Origin: Mixta theicola
GTDB lineage: Bacteria; Pseudomonadota; Gammaproteobacteria; Enterobacterales; Enterobacteriaceae
Assembly: GCF_002895925.1 (NCBI RefSeq)
Contig: NZ_NWUO01000006.1
Span: 124,001-188,000 of the forward strand
Length of the DNA stretch: 64,000 nucleotides
Direction of reading: 5' to 3'
Shown: positions 56,920-64,000 of the stretch, in pieces
How the letters are laid out: each line of letters starts with the position of its first letter
How positions within the stretch are numbered: the first letter of the stretch is position 1
The notes under the pieces: model-generated
The model's input: the letters and a program-made list of their open reading frames with translations, nothing else
Database searches by the model: none
What the model was told of the DNA's origin: nothing
Made by a program: the position numbers and the translations under genes

Positions 56920-57462
56920 ATGAAAACTAAATTTATTTTATCTGCAATGACCGGCCTGGCGCTGTCCGCTTCTGCGTTGGCAGCAACGCCGGTTAGCTAT
57001 GATACCAAATTCAACGTTAGCGCCAACGTACCGGACAGCGCAAAAATCACCGATCCCAGCGGCCGTCCGATTACCGACATGGATATTACCATGACCCCCG
57101 CCGCCTCTGGAAAAATGGAAGCGGAAACCAGTGCGCTGAAGCTGTGGAATAACGATGTGGAAAAGCTGGAGGTTCTCCTGACGCTGGATGACAGCCAGGC
57201 GGCAACCGGCGACGCCTTCAGGCTGTACAGCACCCAGGGCGGCAAGCTTGATGAGATGAACTATAAAATCAGCACCTTTACCAACACGGGTTCGCAGGTG
57301 TTCTCCGCTTCCGGCGACACGAAAAACTATACGCTGGGCGCTAACGGCACGCATGGCGAACTGCCGATAGTGTTTAAATTCGTCTCTGACAAAAATTATG
57401 ATGCGCTGGGCCACGGCTTATACACCGGCGTGGTTTATGCCAACGTCGTGGTTAAACCTTAA
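56920..57462 (+). CDS. CS1-type fimbrial major subunit
   Basis: The 180-residue precursor has a signal peptide ending SASALAA and a mature protein of about 158 residues. It resembles CS1/CFA-I pilins: VSANVPDSAKITDPSGRPITDMDITMTP near the N-terminus and a C-terminal strand GLYTGVVYANVVVKP for donor-strand exchange. There are no cysteines, typical of this class and unlike type 1 pilins. It is first in a six-gene operon and is followed by a GC-rich inverted-repeat spacer that may limit downstream expression. Confidence 0.85.
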   Translation: MKTKFILSAMTGLALSASALAATPVSYDTKFNVSANVPDSAKITDPSGRPITDMDITMTPAASGKMEAETSALKLWNNDVEKLEVLLTLDDSQAATGDAFRLYSTQGGKLDEMNYKISTFTNTGSQVFSASGDTKNYTLGANGTHGELPIVFKFVSDKNYDALGHGLYTGVVYANVVVKP

Positions 57463-57511
57463 TTATCCTTAACGCGGATCGGGGGCGGCCTGAAGGCGGC
57501 CCCGTTAATAT

Positions 57512-58027
57512 ATGAAAACTGATAATTATACTGTCGGGCTGGGCGCGGCGATGCTGCTATGGAGCCAGGCCGCATTCTGCATTCATAACGCACAGGTCGC
57601 GCTGGATGTTTCGGCGGAGTCAGTTGCCAGAGTGGCGCTTTATTATGATGGAAAGCCGCTAAACGATAATAATATTGATTTCCCCCTGCGGGTTAACGAT
57701 ATATCTCGCCGGTTTGAACAAACCTCATTGTTTTTTTATTTGGTCGGCAACGTCGATCAGGCGGATATCGTTTTTACTGAAAATAACTTTGTACTGTCGC
57801 AGGCGGATAACAGCAGCGCCACGATTTCTCTAAACGGTCATTTTATTTTTAACAATGCGGAAAGCAGCGCGACGCAAAATTTACGGATGCCAGTGTTAAA
57901 AGATATTGCGCAGAAAAGCCATGACAGTGGCGCGAAGGTGCGCTTCGTCTCCGAATATTTGGCCAGTCATTACGCTCAAGGTCGTTATGCCAACGTTTTT
58001 ACGTTGATTATTACGCCGGTCATTTAA
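57512..58027 (+). CDS. CS1-type fimbrial minor subunit
   Basis: The 171-residue precursor has a signal peptide ending SQAAFC and a mature domain with VALDVSAESVARVALYYDGKPLNDNNIDFPLRV and the C-terminal strand GRYANVFTLIITPVI. The layout matches CS1-family subunits but sequence is far from the first gene product, so I call it a minor or alternative subunit. The usher gene follows after 16 bases. Confidence 0.7.
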   Translation: MKTDNYTVGLGAAMLLWSQAAFCIHNAQVALDVSAESVARVALYYDGKPLNDNNIDFPLRVNDISRRFEQTSLFFYLVGNVDQADIVFTENNFVLSQADNSSATISLNGHFIFNNAESSATQNLRMPVLKDIAQKSHDSGAKVRFVSEYLASHYAQGRYANVFTLIITPVI

Positions 58028-58043
58028 ACAAAGCCTGGGAATA

Positions 58044-60581
58044 ATGAATCGGAATATAACTATTATTATGGTCGCGCTGGGCGCTTTTATCGCACCGTTT
58101 CCGGCTGCCGCTATCCCGCTCCCTGCGGGTTTTGAAGATATATTTAACGCCAGGCAGGACGGCGTGGTTGATCTTATTTATGGCGATATATCTCTTGGTT
58201 CGGTGGCGGTGGAATATGATCGGCAGGAGGTTTTGCTGCTGTCGCCCGGCGTGGTGGTAGAGCAAATTACCGCCGCGGATATGCCGCCGCTGACCTTATC
58301 CGCGCAGGCGCTGCGGCAAAAACTGTCCGAGCCGCTCAGGCGGGTAAATCAACAGGGTTTTGCCGATCGGGAGATTGTGGCCAGCCTGAATGAGTCTGAT
58401 GCTTCGCTGCGCCTGATTTTCCCGGCCTCACTGTTTCTGAGCGCGGACACGCGTTACGATCGGCAATATATCTCTTATCGTAACCAGGCCGGGCTGGTTC
58501 ATAGCCATAATCTGAACTATCTGGCGGACAGCTATAACAGCAGCCTGAGCCTGGCGGCTAACGAGACGCTGAACCTCACCGGCAACAGCTATCTGAAAGG
58601 CGCCTGGAGTTACTCTGCCGATATTGATTTTACGCTCGATGAGCTGGCGCTCTACCTGGAAAGCCGCCATACCCGTTTTAAAGCGGGACGGCAGCGGCTG
58701 GGCGATAACCTGGTCGACAGCACGCCTTCCCTGACCTACAGCTTTTTTACGCCGATGAGTTTTGACGGCGTTTCGCTGGGCTATATCACCAGTAACTATC
58801 TTAACCCTGGCACTGGCGCCGCCTCACCGGTTACGGTCTATTTGCCGCAGGCCGGGAGCGTTGAAATTTACCGTAATGGTCGGATGATCGACCTGCAGCA
58901 GTTTTCGGCCGGTTTGCAGCATCTGGACACCCGCAGCTGGCCGAGCGGTGGATATGATGTGCTGCTGGTTTCCCGGCTGGCTAACGGCAGCCGGGAAGAG
59001 AAAATTCAGCCGTTTTTTAAACGCAATGGCGCATTCCGCTCCGGGGAGCTGGAGTATTTGCTGCAGCTGGGCCTTTACGATCAACGACAGGGGCGGATCG
59101 CCTCCCGCGTTAATCGCGGCAACGCTCAGCGTTGGCACGCAATCGACAATCACCCTTTTGCCGGCGCTTCGTTGGGCTATACCACCGATTTCGCGCTCTC
59201 GCTGGGTGGCGGGATAGTTATGGATAACACCGATCTCTATAGCCACGCCAGCATGGATATTCCGGTTAACGGCTGGTTTGCCGAACGCCTGTATGCCGAC
59301 GGGCTGTATGGTAACGACGGCAGCAGCGGCTATCAGGTCGGTATTATGAAAAACCTCTACAGGTTCGGCCTGAATCTGAGCTACCGCGATAACCGTTTTC
59401 GCGGTGATCCGCAGGATTTCCGCCGTTTTGGCGTGGTGCCTGCCTACGACTTTGAATATCTTCAGTTTGGCGTAAACAGCTTTCTGCCGTGGAACGTGGG
59501 CTTTGGCCTGAGCTATGGGCTGAATACGTTCTGGCAGGATTATGGCCGCCAGCATAAAAGCCAGTTTAAAAGCTGGGATGTGAACCTGAACCGCGATTTT
59601 CCGTTGCCGGACGATCTGAACCTGCGGGTGGATCTGGGCTTTCATCAGGGCATCAACGAATTCATAAGCCGCAACGCTCATCACGGCACCACCGAAAGTC
59701 GGTTTTTTGCGCACTTCACCCTGGGAATGCGCGAGCGCAGCTATAACCATTATCAAAGCCTCTATTTACGCGCGCGCCTTAACGGCGACGACAGCGATAA
59801 AAACAGCTATAGCGCCGACTATTCCCTCAATCTGGATAGCCCTGACTTCGATCGCGGCGGGAAATATGCGCTTACCGCCAGCGCCAGCCAGGGACCGAAC
59901 AGTGAGAAGCATGGCGGAGCAGGAATTATTATCGATGACCGCTTTGGGTATCATGCTGCGGGCTTTACCCGCTCTTTCGGCAACCATCCTTACAATCAGT
60001 TTTACTTTTCGCAACGCAGCGGCTTTGCCGTTGGCGAAAAAGAGATGGTCTGGGGACGGATGGATAACAGCGCGGCTTTGATCGTTGATGCCAGCGCACT
60101 GCCGGCGGATCAATATTTCGACGTGCGTAACCGCAATACCGAGCCAGTGGTTATCAGGGGCGGCGAAACTACCACGCTGGCGATGGCGCCTTATCAAAAA
60201 ATAGCGCCTAAGGCAGAGCAGGTGTTTACCGGCAAAACGGGCGCGTTTTACAACCTGTCGGTTCAGGCTCCGTCGGTCTGGGTTATGCCGGGGCAGGTGT
60301 ATCGCCTGAAGCTGGCGGCGACGAAAAATCAGACCGTGACGGGCCGCCTCTGGTTTGCCGGTCAGCCGTTGACCCATGTCAGGGTAGTAGGCGGCAATTC
60401 CATTTCGGATGAGGAAGGGCTGTTTGTCGGCGACTTCACGATGAATACCAACGATAAGCCGCTGACGTCATTAACGGTGACAAAAGAAGGGCAGCGCTAC
60501 GTCTGCCCGCTATTAGAAAAAAATGTCAGGATGACTCAGGGCATCATGCAGATCAGGGAGAGTAAGTGTGAAATTCAGTAA
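58044..60581 (+). CDS. CS1-type (alpha) outer-membrane usher
   Basis: The 845-residue protein is the outer-membrane pore that assembles the fimbria. It has a signal peptide ending PFPAAA, an N-terminal chaperone-binding domain, then PSLTYSFFTPMSFDGVSLGYITSNYLNPGTG at the barrel/plug region with VEIYRNGRMIDLQQFSAGLQHLDTRSWPSGGYDV, typical of CooC/CfaC/TcfC ushers. A C-terminal domain (VTGRLWFAGQPLTHVRVVGG) follows. It overlaps the chaperone gene by 14 bases. Confidence 0.9.
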   Translation: MNRNITIIMVALGAFIAPFPAAAIPLPAGFEDIFNARQDGVVDLIYGDISLGSVAVEYDRQEVLLLSPGVVVEQITAADMPPLTLSAQALRQKLSEPLRRVNQQGFADREIVASLNESDASLRLIFPASLFLSADTRYDRQYISYRNQAGLVHSHNLNYLADSYNSSLSLAANETLNLTGNSYLKGAWSYSADIDFTLDELALYLESRHTRFKAGRQRLGDNLVDSTPSLTYSFFTPMSFDGVSLGYITSNYLNPGTGAASPVTVYLPQAGSVEIYRNGRMIDLQQFSAGLQHLDTRSWPSGGYDVLLVSRLANGSREEKIQPFFKRNGAFRSGELEYLLQLGLYDQRQGRIASRVNRGNAQRWHAIDNHPFAGASLGYTTDFALSLGGGIVMDNTDLYSHASMDIPVNGWFAERLYADGLYGNDGSSGYQVGIMKNLYRFGLNLSYRDNRFRGDPQDFRRFGVVPAYDFEYLQFGVNSFLPWNVGFGLSYGLNTFWQDYGRQHKSQFKSWDVNLNRDFPLPDDLNLRVDLGFHQGINEFISRNAHHGTTESRFFAHFTLGMRERSYNHYQSLYLRARLNGDDSDKNSYSADYSLNLDSPDFDRGGKYALTASASQGPNSEKHGGAGIIIDDRFGYHAAGFTRSFGNHPYNQFYFSQRSGFAVGEKEMVWGRMDNSAALIVDASALPADQYFDVRNRNTEPVVIRGGETTTLAMAPYQKIAPKAEQVFTGKTGAFYNLSVQAPSVWVMPGQVYRLKLAATKNQTVTGRLWFAGQPLTHVRVVGGNSISDEEGLFVGDFTMNTNDKPLTSLTVTKEGQRYVCPLLEKNVRMTQGIMQIRESKCEIQ

Positions 60582-61281
60582 ACGGGCAGGGTTGTGGTTA
60601 GGGATGGTAGGTATGTTGGCATCCGGCGTTGCCCAGGCGATTGAGGTGTTTCCGGTGGTTAAAGAGATCCGCGAAGAAACGCCGCGGGAAAATTACGTCA
60701 CGGTAAAATCGATGTTTCGCGCCGCGGAGAACGGCGACGATAAAGCGGCGGATACCGAGCAGTATGAGTTTGTCACGCTGGAGCTGTTCCACGTGCCCAA
60801 CCCCGGCGATACCACGGAAAAACGCATTAAAGAGCTGGGATCGGACGATCCCACGCTGGTGTTCTCACCGACCCGGTTAGTGATCCCCTATGGCGAAATG
60901 CGCAAGGTAAGGATTATGCCGTTAAAGCCGGTCGATCGGGAGCGGGTTTATCGCTTACGTATCCGGCCGAGCTACCCGGAACAGGCGCTGGATAAAGGCA
61001 AAGTGCGTTTTGCCATTGGCTATGATGTGCTGCTGCGCTATCTGCCCTCCGGCAAACAAACGCAGGGGATCGCTATCGCCTGCAAAAATAATCAGTGGGC
61101 GCTGACCGCCACCGGTAATGTGCGCAGCGAGCTGCGTAATCTGGTGGTTGACGGGCGCAAGTGGAAAACGCCGTTTAACGTTTATCCTGAACACAGCCGC
61201 ACTTTGAGCGTGAATCAACGCATGTCGTTTGAGCTGGAAGGCAAGCTACAGGTATATGAACAGTGCCGGCTTAAGGGGTAA
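60568..61281 (+). CDS. CS1-type fimbrial periplasmic chaperone
   Basis: The 237-residue precursor has a signal peptide ending SGVAQA. It has the immunoglobulin-like segments FSPTRLVIPYGEMRKVRIMPLKPVDRERVYRLRIRPS typical of alpha-fimbrial chaperones, with the conserved arginine of the cleft, and a C-terminal cysteine pair (IACKN, YEQCRL). It starts with GTG inside the usher gene, so the two are coupled. Confidence 0.87.
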   Translation: MKFSKRAGLWLGMVGMLASGVAQAIEVFPVVKEIREETPRENYVTVKSMFRAAENGDDKAADTEQYEFVTLELFHVPNPGDTTEKRIKELGSDDPTLVFSPTRLVIPYGEMRKVRIMPLKPVDRERVYRLRIRPSYPEQALDKGKVRFAIGYDVLLRYLPSGKQTQGIAIACKNNQWALTATGNVRSELRNLVVDGRKWKTPFNVYPEHSRTLSVNQRMSFELEGKLQVYEQCRLKG

Positions 61282-61284
61282 AAC

Positions 61285-62172
61285 ATGCGAATGCGGCATC
61301 TGTTAATTGCGCTAATCCTGCTGTCTCCGGCGGCGCTGGCCGGTGGCGCGCTGGTTATTCAGCCGCAGGCCAGCGGCAGCCTGCGCATCCTGACCGAAGG
61401 GCTAACCGGCGGCGCGGATACGCTGACCTTTATTCAGCCGCCAGAGAAAGCGCTGACGTTGCAAATATTACCTTCCGCCGTCGGACGCTGTGACGGCGGC
61501 GATCTGGCAGTGGAATCGCTGCGCCTGTCGCTGCTGCTGGATAATCATCAGCGCCTGGCCTGTGGCGAACCGGTTCTGTTCAGCGCCGGGACGCAAAGCC
61601 GACAGATTAGCGTACAGCTAAAAAGCGAGTCTCAGCCGCAGGATTACTCAGCGCTGATGCGGCAGGGCTATGGTTTACGCACGCAGGTTGGCAGCGTCAG
61701 TTTTCATCCCGCAGGGGAAGGCAGCACTCTCTATCCGCTGATTCTCGATCTTAGCGTGCTGCAAGAGGAAGTGCCGATCCTGACCGCCGCCTTTGATAGT
61801 CCAACGCTACAGTTTGGCCTGGTTGGCGTACAGAGTGATACCACCGCCGCGGTACGCTTGCGCATTGGTAAAACGCGACAGGCGGGCGATGAGGTATTGC
61901 CCTATACGCTCTCTTTTGAATCTGCCCAGCAGCAGGATAGCCGTTATCGCCTGCGCTCGTCGCTACGTGAGCAGTTTATTCCTTATTCCATCAGCGTGGG
62001 TGGGCGGGAAATTACGCCGGGCAGCGCATGGCATGGACGCATTCCTGCCGGTATCGCCACGTCTGACGTCCTGAATATTGAATTTACGCTTGTGGGAAGA
62101 GTTACCCAGGGAATGGCGGCGGGGACGCGCCTGCTGGATACCCTGACCGCCGTCATTACGCCGGAAATTTAA
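61285..62172 (+). CDS. Fimbrial operon protein, possible tip subunit
   Basis: The 295-residue precursor has a signal peptide ending SPAALAG and a C-terminal strand LDTLTAVITPEI resembling a pilin donor strand. Two domains seem present: residues about 20-160 with two cysteines (VGRCDGG, RLACGEP) and a C-terminal part ending in pilin-like beta strands. In CS1 systems a two-domain tip adhesin is encoded last; this is shorter than CfaE/CooD (~360). I infer a tip or minor role from size and position but do not recognise a binding site. Confidence 0.6.
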   Translation: MRMRHLLIALILLSPAALAGGALVIQPQASGSLRILTEGLTGGADTLTFIQPPEKALTLQILPSAVGRCDGGDLAVESLRLSLLLDNHQRLACGEPVLFSAGTQSRQISVQLKSESQPQDYSALMRQGYGLRTQVGSVSFHPAGEGSTLYPLILDLSVLQEEVPILTAAFDSPTLQFGLVGVQSDTTAAVRLRIGKTRQAGDEVLPYTLSFESAQQQDSRYRLRSSLREQFIPYSISVGGREITPGSAWHGRIPAGIATSDVLNIEFTLVGRVTQGMAAGTRLLDTLTAVITPEI

Positions 62173-62184
62173 CAGGAGTACAGA

Positions 62185-62691
62185 ATGAAATACTTATCGT
62201 TACCGGCCATGCTGATTTTTATGACGATCGCTTCGGCACAGGCGGCAAGGTCGGTAAAAACCACTATCGACATCGTTGCTGAGATCAATACCAGCGTGCG
62301 GGTTTATGTAGAGGGTCAGGATGTCACCAACGGCGTGATCAGCCTGCGGCTGGAAGATAAAAACGGCTATATGAGCGGCGTAACGCCAGCGTTTCAGTTT
62401 GTCGGTAACGCCAGCGGGGTTTCACTGATGCTGTATGCGCCCTCTGGCGGTGGCCTGCTGTCGGAGAATAATGATCTGATGAAGCTTAATAACGCCTGGA
62501 TTCGCAGCGATGGCCAGGAAGTTTCCAGCGCCTACCCGCTTAATAATCAACCGGTTTATCCCACGCTTCAGGATATTCCGGATATGCAGCAAGGGGTTAA
62601 AGTGCGCTTTTCTTCGGCTAATCGCAGCGAGACTTATCCATTGGGCAGCTACAGCGGCAGCTATGAGGTGATTGTTACGCCGTCCGTTTGA
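62185..62691 (+). CDS. CS1-type fimbrial minor subunit, third pilin-like gene
   Basis: The 168-residue precursor has a signal peptide ending ASAQAA and a mature part beginning SVKTTIDIVAEINTSVRVYVEGQDV and ending YSGSYEVIVTPSV, a donor-strand-like tail. It has no cysteines. It is similar in plan to the first two subunits and ends the operon 13 bases after the previous stop. A hairpin region follows and faces glpD. Confidence 0.72.
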   Translation: MKYLSLPAMLIFMTIASAQAARSVKTTIDIVAEINTSVRVYVEGQDVTNGVISLRLEDKNGYMSGVTPAFQFVGNASGVSLMLYAPSGGGLLSENNDLMKLNNAWIRSDGQEVSSAYPLNNQPVYPTLQDIPDMQQGVKVRFSSANRSETYPLGSYSGSYEVIVTPSV

Positions 62692-62704
62692 CGAAGGAGT
62701 TGAC

Positions 62705-62772
62705 CGTACCCGACGCCATGTCGGGTACGAAAAGCGCAGCGGGCCGCTGGAGGAAACTGAAGGCAGCGGCCC
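62705..62772. terminator. Hairpin region between the fimbrial operon and glpD
   Basis: Two hairpins lie between the convergent genes. One has arms CGTACCCGAC (62705-62714) and GTCGGGTACG (62720-62729). The other has arms GGGCCGCTG (62741-62749) and CAGCGGCCC (62764-62772). Neither has a strong T-run; on the minus strand the second is followed by CTGCGCTTTT, so it may end glpD transcripts. Confidence 0.5.
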
Positions 62773-62779
62773 TGATAGT

Positions 62780-64000
62780 TTACGAAGCCAGCGAGAGCGT
62801 CGGCTTTTTGCCGTGCGCTTCCAGCCACTGCACCACCCGCGCCTGCTGCGCCTTATTCAGCCACATGCCAAGCTTGGTACGGCGCCAGATGGCGTCGTCC
62901 AGTTCGCGCACCCATTCGTTTTTCATCAGATAGCGCAGTTCGGCCTCATAGAAATCGTGGCCGAAATCTTCGCCCAGATCCGTCAGGGAAGCGGCGTTCT
63001 GTAAAATCAGCTCGCTGTTGCTGCCGTAGGTGCGGGCGTAATGTCGCGCCATGCCTTCGCTAATAAAGGGATAACGACGACGCAGGCTGGCAGCATAATC
63101 TTCACGCGTACCGGCAATATCGCCGCCCGGCAGCACCGCCGTTTTGGTCCAGGCCGGGCCGATATTAGCGTAATATTTCGCCAGCTTCTCCATCGCATGT
63201 TCAGCCAGCTTGCGGTAGGTGGTCAGCTTGCCGCCGAATACCGACAGCAGCGGCGCTTTGCCCGCATCGTCACGCACATCCAGCGTGTAATCGCGGGTAA
63301 TCGCCTGCGGTGAATCGGATTCGTCGTCACACAGCGGACGCACGCCGGAGTAGGTCCAGACAATATCGCTACGATCCAGCTGCTTCTTAAAGTGCGCGTT
63401 ATACACTTTCAGCAGATAAGCGATCTCGTTATCGTCAATTTTTACCTGTTTAGGGTCGCCTTTATATTCCACGTCGGTGGTGCCGATAATGGAAAACTCA
63501 TCCATCCACGGAATAACGAAAACGATACGATGATCTTCGTTCTGCAGAATGTACGCCTGTTTTTCCGTGTGAACGCGCGGCACCACAATGTGGCTGCCTT
63601 TAATCAGGCGAATGCCGTAAGGTGATTTCAGCTTCAGGCCGTCATCAAACAGCTGTTTAACCCACGGGCCAGCGGCGTTCACCAGACCTTTGGCGCGCCA
63701 GAGCAAGGTTTTACCGCTATCGGCATCTTCCGCTTCGACCATCCACAGGCCGTCTTCGCGCCAGGCGCGGGTAACGCGGGTGCGGGTACGCACCTCACCG
63801 CCGCGTTTCACCACTTCCTGAGCGTTCAGCACCACCAGACGAGCATCGTCCACCCAACAGTCGGAATATTCGAAACCGCGCGTAATTTCCGGTTTCATCA
63901 CGGAATTCGCGCCGAAACGCAACCCTTTACTGCCCGGCAGACTGGTGCGTTTGCCCAAATGGTCATACATAAACAGACCGGTACGGATCATCCATGCCGG
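62780..64000 (-). CDS. glpD: Aerobic glycerol-3-phosphate dehydrogenase GlpD (cut by window edge)
   Basis: GlpD oxidises glycerol-3-phosphate to dihydroxyacetone phosphate at the inner membrane, passing electrons to quinone. About 405 of ~502 residues are present; the start lies beyond base 64000 and the frame is open to the edge. Landmarks: SVMKPEITRGFEYSDCWVDDARL, NAAGPWVKQLF, GIRLIKGSHIVVPRVH, WMDEFSIIGTTDVEYKGDP, TYSGVRPLCDDESDSPQAITRDY and FGGKLTTYRKLAEHA. It links functionally to ugp, which supplies glycerol-3-phosphate. Confidence 0.97.
   Translation of the reverse strand, partial: PAWMIRTGLFMYDHLGKRTSLPGSKGLRFGANSVMKPEITRGFEYSDCWVDDARLVVLNAQEVVKRGGEVRTRTRVTRAWREDGLWMVEAEDADSGKTLLWRAKGLVNAAGPWVKQLFDDGLKLKSPYGIRLIKGSHIVVPRVHTEKQAYILQNEDHRIVFVIPWMDEFSIIGTTDVEYKGDPKQVKIDDNEIAYLLKVYNAHFKKQLDRSDIVWTYSGVRPLCDDESDSPQAITRDYTLDVRDDAGKAPLLSVFGGKLTTYRKLAEHAMEKLAKYYANIGPAWTKTAVLPGGDIAGTREDYAASLRRRYPFISEGMARHYARTYGSNSELILQNAASLTDLGEDFGHDFYEAELRYLMKNEWVRELDDAIWRRTKLGMWLNKAQQARVVQWLEAHGKKPTLSLAS

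Noticed and set aside
58824-59756. A 310-codon open frame on the minus strand
   Set aside because: It is an antisense shadow within the fimbrial usher gene, with no domain likeness.

Overview
The window is chromosomal DNA of a gammaproteobacterium of the order Enterobacterales. Its backbone follows the 76-77 minute region of Escherichia coli gene by gene: dcrB-yhhQ-tusA-zntA-yhhN-yhhM-yhhL-rsmD-ftsYEX-rpoH-panM-livKHMGF-ugpBAECQ-yhhA-ggt, then yhhW-gntR-gntKU-yhgN-asd-glgBXCAP, then glpD. Proteins are clearly orthologous to the E. coli ones but well diverged. The neighbouring inositol gene, plus Tad-pilus and CS1-type fimbrial loci, suggest Erwiniaceae (Pantoea/Mixta/Erwinia-like). That placement is an inference, not a proof.

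Layout. 1-1.1 kb holds the end of an inositol catabolism gene (iolE) followed by a decayed Rpn-family nuclease gene. 1.2-8.3 kb holds dcrB, yhhQ, tusA, zntA with a textbook ZntR promoter, and small conserved membrane genes up to rsmD. A stand-alone indole-3-glycerol-phosphate synthase gene sits between tusA and zntA. 8.4-12.9 kb is ftsYEX-rpoH, with a sigma-E-type promoter before rpoH. 13-18.7 kb is panM and the branched-chain amino acid transporter livKHMGF; the livJ gene expected beside panM is absent. 18.7-23.8 kb is the PhoB-controlled glycerol-3-phosphate uptake operon ugpBAECQ, behind a five-repeat Pho box array.

24-28.8 kb is yhhA and ggt followed by a short AT-rich accessory patch: a Phd/PIN toxin-antitoxin pair with its own operator, a HExxH metallopeptidase-like gene coupled to a small lipoprotein gene (possible effector/immunity pair), and a decayed second PIN toxin. 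28.8-34.8 kb returns to backbone: yhhW, gntR with its operator, gntK-gntU, a dispersed intergenic repeat, yhgN and asd. 35.2-44.7 kb is the complete glycogen operon glgBXCAP.

Between glgP and glpD, where E. coli has almost nothing, lie about 18 kb of surface-appendage genes. First comes a membrane-anchored winged-helix regulator. Then a full Tad (tight adherence) type IVc pilus cluster follows: flp, tadV, rcpC, rcpA, rcpB, tadZABCDEF and tadG, the last split by a frameshift. Next to it is a six-gene CS1-type (alpha) chaperone-usher fimbrial operon. The window ends inside glpD on the minus strand. No tRNA, rRNA, insertion sequence or CRISPR array was recognised.
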